A stretch of DNA of 64,000 nt from NCBI RefSeq assembly GCF_024171495.1, contig NZ_JALJZW010000002.1, positions 62,001-126,000 on the forward strand. Direction: 5' to 3'. Shown here piece by piece: positions 42,835 through 56,500 of the stretch. The DNA comes from Deinococcus sp. HSC-46F16. GTDB lineage: Bacteria > Deinococcota > Deinococci > Deinococcales > Deinococcaceae. The position numbers and the translations under genes are program-made. The notes under the pieces are model-generated. The model searched no databases and was not told where the DNA came from. It was given only the letters and a program-made list of their open reading frames with translations. How positions within the stretch are numbered: the first letter of the stretch is position 1; each line of letters opens with the position of its first letter.

Positions 42835-43659
42835 TCAGAGCAGGTAGCGACGCGCCGCCTGCGCCAGGTTGAGCAGGGTGACCAGGGCCACGAACGCTTC
42901 GTTCTGATTGGTACGGCCCGTGAGGCCGTGCGCCGCGTGGTCGCGCCAGTACTTGATGAGGGCCAAAGAGCTTTGCAGCTCCATCTTCTGACCCTCCTTG
43001 AGCCTGCCCAGCACGGCCGTCTCCGCGCGGCCCCGGCCGCCAGCAGACATCATCTCCCGCAGCGCCTTGTCCTCATCCCCGAGTTGCCGAGCGTAGGCCG
43101 TGAACAGGATGGTTTCGGCACAGGCACCAGCCATGGCGCAGCAGGCCACGAAGTTGCCGTGCCGAAAACAGCTCAAGGCCTCCTGACTCCGGACCGCATA
43201 GAACTCGCCATACACGACGTCAAACTCAGCCAGCAGCTTTCCAAACTCCCCATACCGGCGGGGATTCATGGCCAACTCCTTGCTGGCCAGCCACTCCCGA
43301 CCAAAGTCCGTCAAGCTGAAACCATACACGTCGGGCTGCGTCCGCTGCTCGAGGCGCGTATTGCCTGGAACAACAACCCCACTGCTGACCAAGGTCCAGG
43401 CCACCTCAATGAAGGGGGCAAGATTCTCGCCGTACTCATGGTTGACATACGTCGTTCCACCTGGATTTTCTGGAGGCTCAGGTGTGTTCTCAGTCAGGTA
43501 CGCGTAGGCGACGTCATACACGTACAGGTCGTAAGGCCGTCCCTCCTGGAACCCAAGCCCGCTCGGAAGACGTGACTTCTTCCCGGCCCGGAGGTAGTCC
43601 ACGGTAAAGTCGAACGCCTCATCGTAAGAGGCTGGGGGAAGACGCCGAGTCACCCTCAT
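42835..43659 (-). CDS. Hypothetical protein with HEPN-like C-terminus
   Basis: 274 residues. The N-terminal half mixes a short winged-helix-like segment (AWTLVSSGVVVPG, YGFSLTDFGREWL). The C-terminal half is helical: CFRHGNFVACCAMAGACAETILFTAYARQLG, then IKYWRDHAAHGL. The Arg-x4-His in WRDHAAH within an all-helical domain is the catalytic signature of HEPN ribonucleases (also DUF4145-like). HEPN proteins are frequent in defence and toxin-antitoxin systems. It stands alone between metal genes, so partner and role are unknown. Confidence 0.7.
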   Translation of the reverse strand: MRVTRRLPPASYDEAFDFTVDYLRAGKKSRLPSGLGFQEGRPYDLYVYDVAYAYLTENTPEPPENPGGTTYVNHEYGENLAPFIEVAWTLVSSGVVVPGNTRLEQRTQPDVYGFSLTDFGREWLASKELAMNPRRYGEFGKLLAEFDVVYGEFYAVRSQEALSCFRHGNFVACCAMAGACAETILFTAYARQLGDEDKALREMMSAGGRGRAETAVLGRLKEGQKMELQSSLALIKYWRDHAAHGLTGRTNQNEAFVALVTLLNLAQAARRYLL

Positions 43660-43800
43660 CCCTCCAGTTTGACGTGGATTTCGTGGATTGGGCCGGGGCG
43701 CTGGGGCTCACGCGCGGCCAAGGCCGTACACAGTCCCCCCGCTCGGCCTTGGATCCGTCGGCACCCCCCTTCCACCTCAACGTGTGAGCAATCATTCAGG

Positions 43801-43811
43801 TATAGTGGAGG
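43801..43811 (+). promoter_or_regulatory. Promoter/ribosome-binding region of the metal operon
   Basis: TATAGT (43801-43806) is directly followed by GGAGG (43807-43811) and the ATG at 43813. TGAGCAATCATTCA just upstream (43785-43798) is an imperfect inverted repeat that may be the operator for the CadC-like repressor encoded at the end of the operon. Confidence 0.5.
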
Positions 43812-43812
43812 C

Positions 43813-46059
43813 ATGACCTCCTCGGACCGGAGCGTGCCCCGCTCCCACCTCGAATACTTCGTGGACGGGATGGACTGCGCGAGCTGCGTGCAGAAAGTCG
43901 AGCGCATGATCGAGCGCCTCCCCGGCGCCGACGACGTCAGAACCAGCTTCAACAAGCAGACCTTGGTCCTCTCGCTCGACGAGACGCAGACGCCCCGGAC
44001 CACCCTGGAGGGCAACCTCACGGCCCTGGGGTACACGCCCTCTTTGTTGGGTGGGATGCCAGCGCCGGCCCCAGGACACGACCATGGTGAGTCCGCAGAC
44101 CACGGCCACACCCATGACGTCCCGAAGCCCGGTCAGCCCTGGTATGCCACCGCACAGGGCCAGCTCGTCGTCATGTCCGGCGCCCTGCTTGCCCTGGCGT
44201 GGCTGCTGAGCTTCACCCTGCCCGAGTTCGCCACCTGGAGCTTCGTCGCCGCCACCCTGCTGGGTGTCTGGCCACTCGCCAAGAAGGCCGTCGCCAGCGC
44301 CCGCTTCGGAGACCCCTTCAGCATCAACACGTTGGTCAGCCTCGCGGCCATCGGTGCCGTCCTGATCGGTGAAGCGGCCGAGGGGGCCGTGGTCGTGTTC
44401 TTCTTCGCGGTCGGGGAACTCCTGGAAGGCATTGCCGCCGGACGGGCACGGGCAGGCATTCAGGCCCTCGCGGCCCTGGCCCCCAAGACTGCCCTGCTGG
44501 TCGAAGGCCCGGGAATCCGCGAGGTGCCCGCCGACGCCCTCCAGGTTGGGCAGAAGGTGCAGGTCAATCCTGGGGCCCGGGTGCCCGCGGACGGCACGAT
44601 CCTGAGTGGGACGTCCAGTCTCGACGACAGCCCGGTCACCGGCGAGAGCGTGCCCGTCGTGAAAAGCCCTGGGAACACGGTGTACGCGGGAAGCATCAAC
44701 ACGGACGGCGTCCTCACCGTGCGGGTGGACAAGGCGGCCCATGACAACACCATCGCCCGCATCATCCACATGGTCGAAGAAGCGGAAGGCAGCAAGGCAC
44801 CGACCGCGCGCTTCATCGACCGCTTCAGCCGCTTCTACACCCCTGGCGTGGTGGCCGTGTCCGCCCTGGTCACTCTCGTTCCCCCGCTGCTGTTCGGGGG
44901 GGAATGGCACGACTGGCTCTACAAGGGCATCAGCCTGCTACTGATCGGGTGTCCCTGTGCGCTGGTGCTGAGCGTTCCTGCGGCCATCACCAGCGGCATC
45001 AGCGCGGGCGCGCGGCGCGGCCTGCTGATCAAGGGCGGCGCGGCTCTCGAGAGCATCGGGTCGGTCAAAACCGTCGCCTTCGACAAGACCGGCACCCTCA
45101 CCGCCGGCAAGCCGCGCGTGACGGACGTGGTGGGCGGGGGTCTCCACCAGAACGAAATCCTGCGCCTCGCTGCTGCCGTGGAGTCGGGCAGCAGCCACCC
45201 GCTGGCCAAGGCCATTACGGACGCCGCGCGCCACTCCAGACTGGAAGTCCCCACCGCCCAGGACGCGCAGGCCGTTCCCGGCAAGGCCGTCACTGCCACG
45301 GTCGAGGGCCGGATGCTGATGGTTAGCTCTCCCCGGCACGCCGCTACGCTCACCACGCTGCCCCCCGAACTGAGCACCGCCACCGAGGCCTTCGAGAAGC
45401 AGGGCCGCACCGCCGTGGTGCTGCTGGACACGGCCGCGCAGCCCAACCAGATGGCGCTGGGCGTGATTGCCATCCGCGACGAGCCACGCCCCGACGCCCG
45501 CGAGGCTATCGCGGGGCTCCGGGCACTAGGCGTGAACACGGTGATGCTCACCGGCGACAACGCCCGGACGGGAGCGGCCATCGCCCAGGACCTGGGGATG
45601 GACGTGCAGGCCGAGCTCCTGCCTGAGGACAAACTGCGCGTGATCGCCGCCCTGAAAGCGCGGGGCGGTGTGGCGATGGTCGGGGACGGCATCAACGACG
45701 CGCCTGCGCTCGCCCAGTCGGACGTCGGCATCGCGATGGGTGGCGGTACGGACGTGGCCCTGGAAACGGCCGACGCGGCCCTCCTGCAAGAACGGGTCAC
45801 CGGCGTGGCGGACTTGATCGGCCTCTCTCGGGCGACCATGAACAACATCAAGGTGAACATCGCCTTTGCACTGGGCCTCAAGGCGATTTTCCTCGTCACG
45901 ACCCTGCTGGGGTATACCAACCTCTGGATGGCGATTCTGGCCGACACGGGAGCCACCGCCCTGGTCACCGCCAACGCCCTGCGGCTGCTGCGCTGGAAGG
46001 GCAGCCACACCGCAGCCGCCCGCGCCGTGCCACCCGCACCAACCCCCAGCCGCGCCTGA
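43813..46059 (+). CDS. cadA: Heavy-metal P-type ATPase, CadA/ZntA-like
   Basis: 748 residues from ATG 43813. An N-terminal HMA domain (GMDCASCVQKVERMIE), a His-rich linker (GHDHGESADHGHTHD), then the P1B core: SPVTGES-type actuator (DDSPVTGESVPV), transmembrane GCPCALVLSVPAA (CPC near residue 378), phosphorylation site FDKTGTLT, SSHPLAKAI and VGDGINDAPALAQ. With CPC, the actuator and the His-rich linker it fits Zn/Cd/Pb exporters better than copper pumps. It opens an eight-gene operon ending in a CadC-like repressor. Confidence 0.93.
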   Translation: MTSSDRSVPRSHLEYFVDGMDCASCVQKVERMIERLPGADDVRTSFNKQTLVLSLDETQTPRTTLEGNLTALGYTPSLLGGMPAPAPGHDHGESADHGHTHDVPKPGQPWYATAQGQLVVMSGALLALAWLLSFTLPEFATWSFVAATLLGVWPLAKKAVASARFGDPFSINTLVSLAAIGAVLIGEAAEGAVVVFFFAVGELLEGIAAGRARAGIQALAALAPKTALLVEGPGIREVPADALQVGQKVQVNPGARVPADGTILSGTSSLDDSPVTGESVPVVKSPGNTVYAGSINTDGVLTVRVDKAAHDNTIARIIHMVEEAEGSKAPTARFIDRFSRFYTPGVVAVSALVTLVPPLLFGGEWHDWLYKGISLLLIGCPCALVLSVPAAITSGISAGARRGLLIKGGAALESIGSVKTVAFDKTGTLTAGKPRVTDVVGGGLHQNEILRLAAAVESGSSHPLAKAITDAARHSRLEVPTAQDAQAVPGKAVTATVEGRMLMVSSPRHAATLTTLPPELSTATEAFEKQGRTAVVLLDTAAQPNQMALGVIAIRDEPRPDAREAIAGLRALGVNTVMLTGDNARTGAAIAQDLGMDVQAELLPEDKLRVIAALKARGGVAMVGDGINDAPALAQSDVGIAMGGGTDVALETADAALLQERVTGVADLIGLSRATMNNIKVNIAFALGLKAIFLVTTLLGYTNLWMAILADTGATALVTANALRLLRWKGSHTAAARAVPPAPTPSRA

Positions 46060-46079
46060 GAGCCTCCCCAGGACCACCC

Positions 46080-46331
46080 ATGCCCGAGATCACCCTCTAC
46101 ACCGTTCCCAACTGCGCGGACTGCGAAGCCATCAAGCGGCTGCTTACGCACCGCGGTGTCCCCTTCGCCGAGAACAACGTGCGGGAGGACCCGGAAGCGC
46201 TCGCCGAGATGCAGGCCAAAGCGGACGTCCGTATCGCCCCCGTCACCGTGATCGGCGAGCAGGTTCTGTACGGCCCTTTCGACGAGCAGCGCCCCCGGAT
46301 TCTGGCTGCCCTGGAGCGTGTGTTCCCTTGA
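46080..46331 (+). CDS. Glutaredoxin-family protein
   Basis: 83 residues, about the size of monocysteine/dicysteine glutaredoxins (NrdH-like). LYTVPNCADCEAIKRLLTHRGVPF has a CxxC active site (Cys-Ala-Asp-Cys), and VRIAPVTVIGEQVLYGPFDEQRP has the cis-Pro (APVTV). It probably reduces disulfides or metal-thiol adducts during metal stress. It begins 20 bases after the cadA stop and is followed by lspA. Confidence 0.9.
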   Translation: MPEITLYTVPNCADCEAIKRLLTHRGVPFAENNVREDPEALAEMQAKADVRIAPVTVIGEQVLYGPFDEQRPRILAALERVFP

Positions 46332-46404
46332 GTCCCCGCTTCTTTCCGATCCCCCCGCTGATCCGCGTGCGTTCTGCCGTCCATCACCCCTGGCGAGGTC
46401 CCCA

Positions 46405-46935
46405 GTGAGGTCGCGTCTGTGGCTCCTCACGGCCATCACGGCCCTACTGGTGCTCGAAGGCCTGCTCAAGGCCTGGGCCGCCCAACACCTGGCCCCCGGC
46501 GTGGACCGCCCCCTGCTCCCCGGCCTGCTGCACCTAGGCTTTACCCTCAATCCCGGCATGGCCTGGGGCCTGCTGGGCAGCTTCACGGCTCCCCTAGCCC
46601 TCCTGCGCCTGACCGTGGGCGTGGTCATCCTGGCCGCCCTGCTGTCAGGGCGCGTCCCCACCGCACATACCTGGCCACTCGGATTGCTCGCGGCGGGGGC
46701 GCTCGGGAACGCCGTGGACGGCCTCGCGCGCGGCGCAGTCGTCGACTATCTGACCTCGCCCTTGCTGGACCTCGCCGCGCGGCCGCTCATCGGTCGTCCC
46801 TTTCCCATCTTCAACCTGTCGGACATCCTCGTCTGCACCGGCATCGCCTGGCTGCTCTTCCAGTCCTGGCAGGAGCAGCGCCGACTGCCGGGCACGGACC
46901 CTTCCCTCCGACCGTTCCTCAAGGAGAACCCATGA
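46405..46935 (+). CDS. lspA: Signal peptidase II (LspA) in a metal operon
   Basis: 176 residues from GTG 46405. Four hydrophobic helices; [12 protein letters not shown] corresponds to the FxxNxGxAFG motif, [19 protein letters not shown] holds the first catalytic Asp (the usual GN-xDR has Gly for Arg here), and [12 protein letters not shown] holds the second Asp. LspA cuts lipoprotein signal peptides. Extra lspA copies occur in heavy-metal operons, e.g. PbrC in lead resistance. Four bases overlap the next gene, itself a predicted lipoprotein. The Asp-Gly variation may alter activity. Confidence 0.85.
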   Translation: MRSRLWLLTAITALLVLEGLLKAWAAQHLAPGVDRPLLPGLLHLGFTLNPGMAWGLLGSFTAPLALLRLTVGVVILAALLSGRVPTAHTWPLGLLAAGALGNAVDGLARGAVVDYLTSPLLDLAARPLIGRPFPIFNLSDILVCTGIAWLLFQSWQEQRRLPGTDPSLRPFLKENP

Positions 46936-47431
46936 ACCGACTGATCGTGCTGACCCTGCCCTTAATGCTCGCCGCCTGCACCCAGAAGGGTGGAGAGATC
47001 GAGGGCGTGCAGTCCTTCAAGAACACCGGCGGTGCCCACCAGGAAGGCCGCATCGCCTACGAGCAGACGCCTCCTGCGGGTGGCCCGCACAATCCCTCCT
47101 GGCAAAACTGCGGCATATACGATCGCCCGCTCTACGACGAGTACGCGGTCCACAGCCTGGAACACGGGGCGGTCTGGATCACGTACAAGCAGGATCTCCC
47201 GACCAGTCAGGTCCTGCAACTCAAGGAAGTGGTGGAGGGACGGCCGTACACCCTGCTCTCCCCCATGAGACGCAAGAGGCTCCGGTCGTGGTCAGTGCCT
47301 GGAACAAGCAGCTCGCCGTGGAGAACGCCGGGGACTCCCGTATCCAGGACTTCATTCAGATGTATGCCCAGGGCGGTGAAGCGCCGGAAATCGGGGCCTC
47401 GTGCAGCGGCGCGTACAACGGCACCGTTTGA
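46932..47431 (+). pseudogene. DUF3105 lipoprotein gene with a single-base frameshift
   Basis: ATG 46932 starts a lipoprotein signal ([11 protein letters not shown], lipobox AAC). The DUF3105 domain reads [17 protein letters not shown] and [17 protein letters not shown], then frame 1 runs into an unrelated reading after LLSPM. In the next frame the family sequence resumes ([17 protein letters not shown] ... [12 protein letters not shown]) to a TGA at 47429-47431, which overlaps the next ATG. The break maps to CCCCC at about 47259-47263. This is a one-base indel in the genome or the assembly. If an error, the gene is intact with 166 codons. Confidence 0.8.
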
Positions 47432-48010
47432 TGGCCCCCTGGGCGGCGGGCCTCCTCAGTCTGGCGCTGCTGAGCGGCGGACTGGCCGTTGCCTGGCCCC
47501 GCCCACCGTCCGAGGGGAGCCCGGACGTCACCTTCGCCCGTGACATGAGCGCGCACCATGCACAGGCGGTGGACCTGAGCGTCACGATGTTCAAGCGCGC
47601 GGCGGACCCGGCCGTGAAGCTGCTCGCCCAGGACATCCTGCTGACGCAACAGGCGCAGATCGGGCAGATGGGCGGGTGGCTGATGGCCTGGGGACGGCCC
47701 CTGGCGAGCCGGGAGGCTCCCATGGCGGGAATGGACCCGGGGCATATGGGTTTGGCTTCGGCGAAGGACATGCGGGACGTGGAGACCCTCCCGGTCCGCA
47801 CCGCGCAGACCCGGTACCTGGTGCTGATGCGGCGGCATCATCAGGGGGGGGTGACCATGGCGAACTCGGCCCTGGAGCGGGTCAAGCGGCCGGAGGTCCG
47901 GGCCTTCGCCGAGCGGGTCGTGGCCGCCCAGACTTCGGAAATCCAGGCCATCGACGCCCTGCTTGAGAAGCTGTCGGCTCAGCCTCAACCCGAGATGGAC
48001 GGCATGCACC

Positions 48011-48018
<8 letters not shown>
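47431..48018 (+). CDS. DUF305 protein (metal-operon copy)
   Basis: 195 residues from ATG 47431, coupled by TGATG to the corrected DUF3105 frame. An N-terminal signal anchor (AAGLLSLALLSGGLAVAW) precedes the DUF305 domain with FARDMSAHHAQAVDLSVTM and RYLVLMRRHHQGGVTMANSAL, the two His/Met-rich helices of the family. The C-terminus ends EMDGMHHE. DUF305 proteins are extracytoplasmic, ferritin-like and often accompany copper genes. Overlaps czcD by 8 bases. Confidence 0.88.
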
Positions 48019-48897
<879 letters not shown>

Positions 48898-48901
<4 letters not shown>

Positions 48902-49557
48902 GTGACACTTCTTCCTCTTCTGCCCCCCTCCAGGCCCCTGCCGGGCGTCCCGTCTGGCAGTTCATGCTGTGGGCCCTGCTGGCGGTCACCCTGCTGCTGG
49001 GAGGTGTCTGGGCCTACGCCCGCATGAAAAGTCCCTTCCCGTTCTACGGCACAGTGTTCAACGCGGAGGAGGCCGCACCGGCCCTGGTGGGCACCGGAGA
49101 GGATGGGCGACCCTTCGCCCTGAGTGACCTGCGTGGACAGACGGTCGCGGTGTTTTTCGGCTTCCTGCACTGCCCCAATATCTGTCCGACCACCCTGGCC
49201 TCGCTGGAGCAGGTCCGTCAGGCCCTTCCGGAGAAGGACCGGGCCAACTTCCGCACGGTGCTCGTGACCCTCGACCCCGCTCGGGACACGGTCAGCAAGC
49301 TGCGGGAGTATGTGACCTACTTCAGCCCGTCCGCCAAAGGCGTGTTCATTCCGGAACCGGGGCTGGCCGACGCGGCCGCCGCCTGGGGCGTGGGGTACCA
49401 GAAGGCCGACATCGAGAACGAGCTGACCTACCAGATCAACCACACCACCGGGGTCTATCTGATCGACCGGGAGGGACGGCGGCGGGTGGTCTGGGATTAC
49501 ACCCAGCTCACGCGGGTAGACCGGGTGACGGCGGATATCCGAGAAGTGATGCAGTAA
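48898..49557 (+). CDS. SCO1/SenC-family copper chaperone
   Basis: 219 residues. One N-terminal membrane helix (FMLWALLAVTLLLGGVWAYA) anchors a thioredoxin-like domain. FGFLHCPNICPTTLASLEQV carries the CxxxC copper site; the distal His is in NHTTGVYLID; VLVTLDPARDT matches the family. SCO proteins deliver copper to cytochrome oxidase or act as thiol reductases. It is the seventh gene of the operon and may work with the PCuAC lipoprotein at 42143. Confidence 0.92.
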
Positions 49558-49592
49558 CGGTGCGGGTGCCCGCCCTGCGCTATGGTCAGGAT

Positions 49593-49955
49593 GTGAGAAC
49601 CGCCTCTCAAGATGACGTGTGTGAGGTCGCCTGCGTCCACCCCAAGGCGGTCGCCCGTGTGCGCGCCACTTTGCCTGACGCGGGAGGGGTGGAGGACGCC
49701 ACCGCCCTGCTCAAGGTCATCGCTGATCCGACTCGTTTCCGCATCCTCAGCGCCCTGAACGTAGAGGAACTGTGCGTGTGTGATCTGGCAGCGGTGGTCG
49801 GCATCAGCGAGAGTGCGGCGAGCCATCAGTTGCGCTTGCTGCGCGCTCACCGGCTGGTCACCTTCCGCAAGGAGGGACGCATCGCCTACTACCGCCTGCT
49901 CGACCAGCACATCAACGGCTTGATCGGCAGCGCGGTGGACCACGTGCGCGAGTGA
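49593..49955 (+). CDS. cadC: CadC/CmtR-like ArsR-SmtB metal-sensing repressor
   Basis: 120 residues from GTG 49593, 9 bases after TATGGT (GTG 49560 would add 11). N-terminal DVCEVACVHPKAV and helix-3 ELCVCDLAAVVGISESAASHQLRLLRAHRLV give the Cys residues of CadC alpha-3N sites (CxxxC plus CxC). Such sensors release DNA upon Cd, Pb or Zn. It ends the operon begun by cadA and probably represses it. Confidence 0.9.
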   Translation: MRTASQDDVCEVACVHPKAVARVRATLPDAGGVEDATALLKVIADPTRFRILSALNVEELCVCDLAAVVGISESAASHQLRLLRAHRLVTFRKEGRIAYYRLLDQHINGLIGSAVDHVRE

Positions 49956-50060
49956 AACCTACGCTGACCGTGGTAGCCGTGGGTGGTCGGTAGCTGACGC
50001 CATCAGGGGGATTTATTTGGCATTAAGTGCCCCGGGGTTTCACTTGCCTGAGGCACGGGC

Positions 50061-50100
50061 CAGAGCAGGCCCCCACCGCGAGCGGTGGGGGCTTGCTCTG
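50061..50100. terminator. Long bidirectional hairpin between convergent operons
   Basis: The inner stem GCCCCCACCGC (50069-50079) pairs perfectly with 50082-50092 around a GA loop. An outer stem CAGAGCA (50061-50067) pairs with TGCTCTG (50094-50100), making an 18-bp near-perfect hairpin. It separates cadC (ends 49955) from the convergent ATPase gene (ends 50108). Confidence 0.9.
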
Positions 50101-50107
50101 CTTGAAC

Positions 50108-52579
<2,472 letters not shown>

Positions 52580-52663
52580 GTCTCCCTACCTTTCTGCTGG
52601 GGTGCGCGTGCGCGGTTGCTGTCGCCGCTCACTCCCCCCAATGTCGTGTGTGCTGGCAACCCG

Positions 52664-52924
52664 CTACGAAAAGCCGCCGCGCGTGCGGATCCCGTCCAGT
52701 GAAGATGCGGTATGGCCCTGGTGCAGTTCGACGCTTACCCCCGGGGGGGCTTTCGATGGCCACCGCGTGGTCAGGAGCATCTCGGGTATCAGGGTCTCTG
52801 TCCCTGAACCCGGACCCTGGGCCGGGGGGTTCGGAGCCAGGGCTGGCCTCATGCGGCCTGATCCACCGTGTCCGGCATCCCACCCAGGACCACTCCTTCG
52901 GTTGTTGCGCGGATGGTCCCCCAT
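52664..52924 (-). CDS. Doubtful small ORF behind a CsoR-type promoter
   Basis: 86 codons from an ATG with an excellent GGGAGGAG 2-3 bases upstream, immediately after a CsoR-like promoter. The product (MGDHPRNNRRSG..., ending DGIRTRGGFS) is low-complexity and Gly/Pro/Arg-rich and I recognise no family; other frames on this strand are also open. It may be a short leader peptide, a frameshifted gene or untranslated leader of the ATPase mRNA, which starts 85 bases further on. Confidence 0.3.
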   Translation of the reverse strand: MGDHPRNNRRSGPGWDAGHGGSGRMRPALAPNPPAQGPGSGTETLIPEMLLTTRWPSKAPPGVSVELHQGHTASSLDGIRTRGGFS

Positions 52925-52942
52925 GACTCCTCCCTGCCCAAC

Positions 52943-52969
52943 GCTATACCCTCCCCTGGGGGGTGTCAA
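52943..52969 (-). promoter_or_regulatory. CsoR-type operator/promoter upstream of CPD ATPase
   Basis: On the minus strand TTGACA (52964-52969), a 15-base spacer and TATAGC (52943-52948). The spacer reads as a C-tract/G-tract inverted repeat: ACCCTCCCC T GGGGGGTGT on the plus strand. CsoR sites have this G/C-tract inverted form, and two more occur by copZ and copA at 63.5 kb. Confidence 0.65.
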
Positions 52970-52983
52970 GGCCAATACTGAAA

Positions 52984-53556
52984 TTTCCCGCTAGGTATGT
53001 CGGGGGATGGAGACCGATTGGTCAAATCCCACCAGGGGGGGTGAGGCTCGTTACGCCCGCTGTGCCGTGATCCGAGGGGAGCGTGACCGCGCACCACTCA
53101 ACCCACAGCGCTAAGACCAATGGAGCACCGCAGGCAACCCTGGGAGGCATGCTGGGGCCAGACATCATGCCTGTGAGACTGGGTCCCTGCCCACCAGCAT
53201 GCGCACCCTGGAGAACAGGGCCATGGATTGCGAAGGGTCGCCAACGGAGTCACGTCACGGTCCATGAACCGACCCAGACCTTGGCCCACCCTTCCCGTGT
53301 GGCCTGGGCCAGAACTCCATCACCGATGCCCCGCACACGCTGCGGCACGCCCTGGAAACCCAGACGTGAGCCGCACGGGGCCACACGCTCCGCCCGGCCT
53401 CTGGTTGTGCACCAGCCCCCGCTCCTGCCGACTACAGCAGACCCACACCACTTCGCCCGGTGACCACCCTATCCACCCAGACTTGACCCGTGGGACGGCA
53501 AATAAGGACTCCCACGATGGCTGGCCTTGCTAGGCTCGTTTTCCCAGGAGGAGCTC
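52984..53556. other. 573-bp gap before the helicase gene
   Basis: No convincing gene is seen. At 53310-53369 the plus strand reads SITDAPHTLRHALETQT then TGA, resembling box II of a tyrosine recombinase (PHTLRH) and possibly a relic. TTGACC at 53483 may be a -35 box for the helicase gene. The base composition is similar to neighbours. Confidence 0.4.
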
Positions 53557-56500
53557 TTGTCAGTACGAGTGAACTTCGTCTCCCCACGGCAACACGGCGG
53601 CCGAATCACCCTTCACAGGAACGTGCTCGAGCAACTGGCCCGTTCGGATAGCGCCCTCACCGGATGTACAGCTCGCCCTTATCACCAGGGCCGTACAACG
53701 GGAACCCTCCTGGAACATCCCGAAATCTCACCCGTGCTGGTGGTCAGCAAACCTGGAACACCTCCAGCCGATCTGGAGCATGTGCTCTGGACAGAAGGTG
53801 GGGCGATCCCCTCCTCCCCCGAGGACGTGGTCCAGCTCAAGGCCCGTTGGCTCAAGCCGCGGTTTACCCGCCAGATGCCCTTGCCGGAGGGGCTCCGTGA
53901 CCACGTCCTGGCGTCCTGGTCTGGAGCCTTCCACTTCGCGGAAGAAATGGAACTCGGGGATGGCCGCCTGCAACCCGGCCTGCGACCGCCCCAGATCGGG
54001 GCCCTGCATGCAGCGCTGGCCCACTGGACGGTGAGCTCCGAGCCGGCCACCATCGTCATGCCGACCGGCACCGGCAAGACCGAAACGATGTTGGCCCTCC
54101 TCGTCCAGCAGCGGATTCCACGTCTGCTGGTGGTCGTTCCCAATGACGCATTGCGCACGCAAATCAGCGAGAAGTTCCTGACGCTGGGCCTGCTCCGCAC
54201 GGTCGGCGCCCTGGGAGACGGGGCGCTGCTGCCCGTGGTCTGCAAACTCGAACACGCCTTGCAGAGCGCGGCGCAAGCCCAGGACGTCTTCGGCCCCTGC
54301 AACGTGGTGGTCACGACCATGGACGTTCTTCGTCTGTGCAGTGACGAGGCCAAGCGCCGCATCGTGGCGCTCTGCTCCCATCTGTTCATCGACGAGGCCC
54401 ACCATATCCCGGCCAAAACCTGGCAGCAGACGCGGGCTCTGTTTCTGGACCGCACCATTCTTCAATTCACCGCCACCCCATTCCGCAGTGGCCGCGAGCT
54501 TGTCCCAGGCAAAATCATCTTCAACTATCCCCTCCGCAAAGCGCAGCAGGAGGGATACTTCAAACCCATCCGGTTTCACCCGGTCTCCGCCCTCGACCCA
54601 GTACAGGCGGACCGCTTGATCATCGCCAAAGCCCTCGAGCTTCTTGGTACGGACCTTGAGCCCAGCCCCGCGCGTCCAGAAGGCCTGGATCACCTCGTGA
54701 TGGCCCGCGCCAAGACGGTGGACCGTGCCCAGGCGCTGCACGCCCTATACAGCGAAGCCTGCCGTGGCAAGCCGTATGGAGCGGTGGTGGTGTACCACGG
54801 GATGCCGGCGACTCAAAAACGTGCAGCGCTCGACGCCCTGGCACGGCGGGAAGCGCGGGTGGTGGTGTGCGTGAACATGTTCGGTGAGGGGTTCGACCTG
54901 CCCAACCTGAAAATCGCCGCGATGCACGACATTCACAAAAGTCTGACCATCACCCTGCAGTTCACCGGGCGCTTCACCCGTGCCAGCCGGGCGCTCGGGA
55001 ACGCGGCGCTGATCGCCAACGTGAGCCTGGCCGAAGTGCGGGACGAGCTGCGGGACCTGTACGCCGAAGATCCCGACTGGAACGTGTTGCTGGAGACCCT
55101 GAGCACCCAGGCCTCAGGGCGCCAGGAACAGGTGATGGATTTCCTGGACAGCTTCCAGAAAGAAGAGCAGGCGCTGCCGATTCAAAACATTTCCCCCAAG
55201 ATGAGCGCGGTGGTCTACCAGACCAGTTGCGTCATGTGGACGCCGGAGCGCATCACCGACGAGGTCAAAGAACACCTGCTGTACGCACCGCCCGCGATCA
55301 GCCACCGGGAACGGGTGGCCGTCTTCGTGACCCGGCAGCAAACGCCGATCGCCTGGGGTGACATCCTCCAACTGCAAGACGTGACCTGGGACGTCACCAT
55401 CCTGCACTGGGACCTGGATCGGCACTTGCTGTACGTGCACAGCTCGGATCTGGACAGCACGTCCGACAAGCTGGCTCAGGCGGTCACGGGTGGAACGGCG
55501 GTACGGGTCATGGGCGAACAGACCTTCCGGTGCTTACACGGGATTGAGCGCCTCACCCTGACAAACCTTGGGCTGAGCAGCACCATTCGCGGCGCGGTGC
55601 GCTTCACGATGTTCATGGGGTCCGACATTGTCTCGGGCCTTGCCGAAGCGTCCACCCGGGACCGCACCAAATCCAACATCTTCGGCTTTGGGTATGCGCA
55701 TGCCGAACGCGCCAGCGCCGGGTGCTCCGCAAAGGGCCGACTCTGGTCCTACCAGATCGCGGACACCATCTACGACTGGATGACCTGGTGCCACGACCTC
55801 GGCGACAAACTGCTCGACGACACCATTGACGTGAGCCAGGTGCTCCAGCGCGCCATCAAGTGGCAGGTGGTGGATAGACGCCCCCCCGCCGTTCCCCTGG
55901 CCATGGAGTGGGATGAGGACATCCTCGCGCGCTCAGAGGACGCCATTACCTTCGACATAGGCGGCCAGACGTCCCACCTCTACCAAACCGGGCTGGCCAT
56001 CACGACGTTCCAGGAGACCGGTCCTCTCCGGTTCAAGGTCTTCACGGAAGACCAAGCGGCCGAGTACGAGATCGAGTTCGGGACGGACGTGGCTTACCGG
56101 CCGGTGAGCGGTGTGGAGGTGCTCGTGACCATGGGCAAGGCAGAAAAGAACGCGCGTGTGCCCTTGTCCCAGTGGCTGCTCCGTTACCCGCCCACCACGT
56201 ACTTCCACGACCGATCCGTGTTGTGGGGGCACTTGATCGCCATCCCCTCACCCATCCAGTCGCCCTTCCCCAAAGAGCGGGTCGAGACCTGGGACTGGAG
56301 CCGCACCAATATCCGCGCCGAATCGCAGGGACCCCACCGGGACCCCACGACCATTCAATTCCAGGTGATCCAGAAGCTTCTGGCCCAGGACTTCGAGCTC
56401 GTCTTCGACGATGACGATACGTGGGAAGCCGCAGACGTGGTGGCCATGAAGGTGCAGGACGACCGGCTGATCGTGCACCTCTACCACTGCAAGTACTCCA

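Noticed and set aside
44919..46661. 580-codon open frame on the minus strand
   Set aside because: Antisense to cadA, glutaredoxin and lspA, all recognised on the plus strand; the Ser/Arg/Ala-rich product has no domain.
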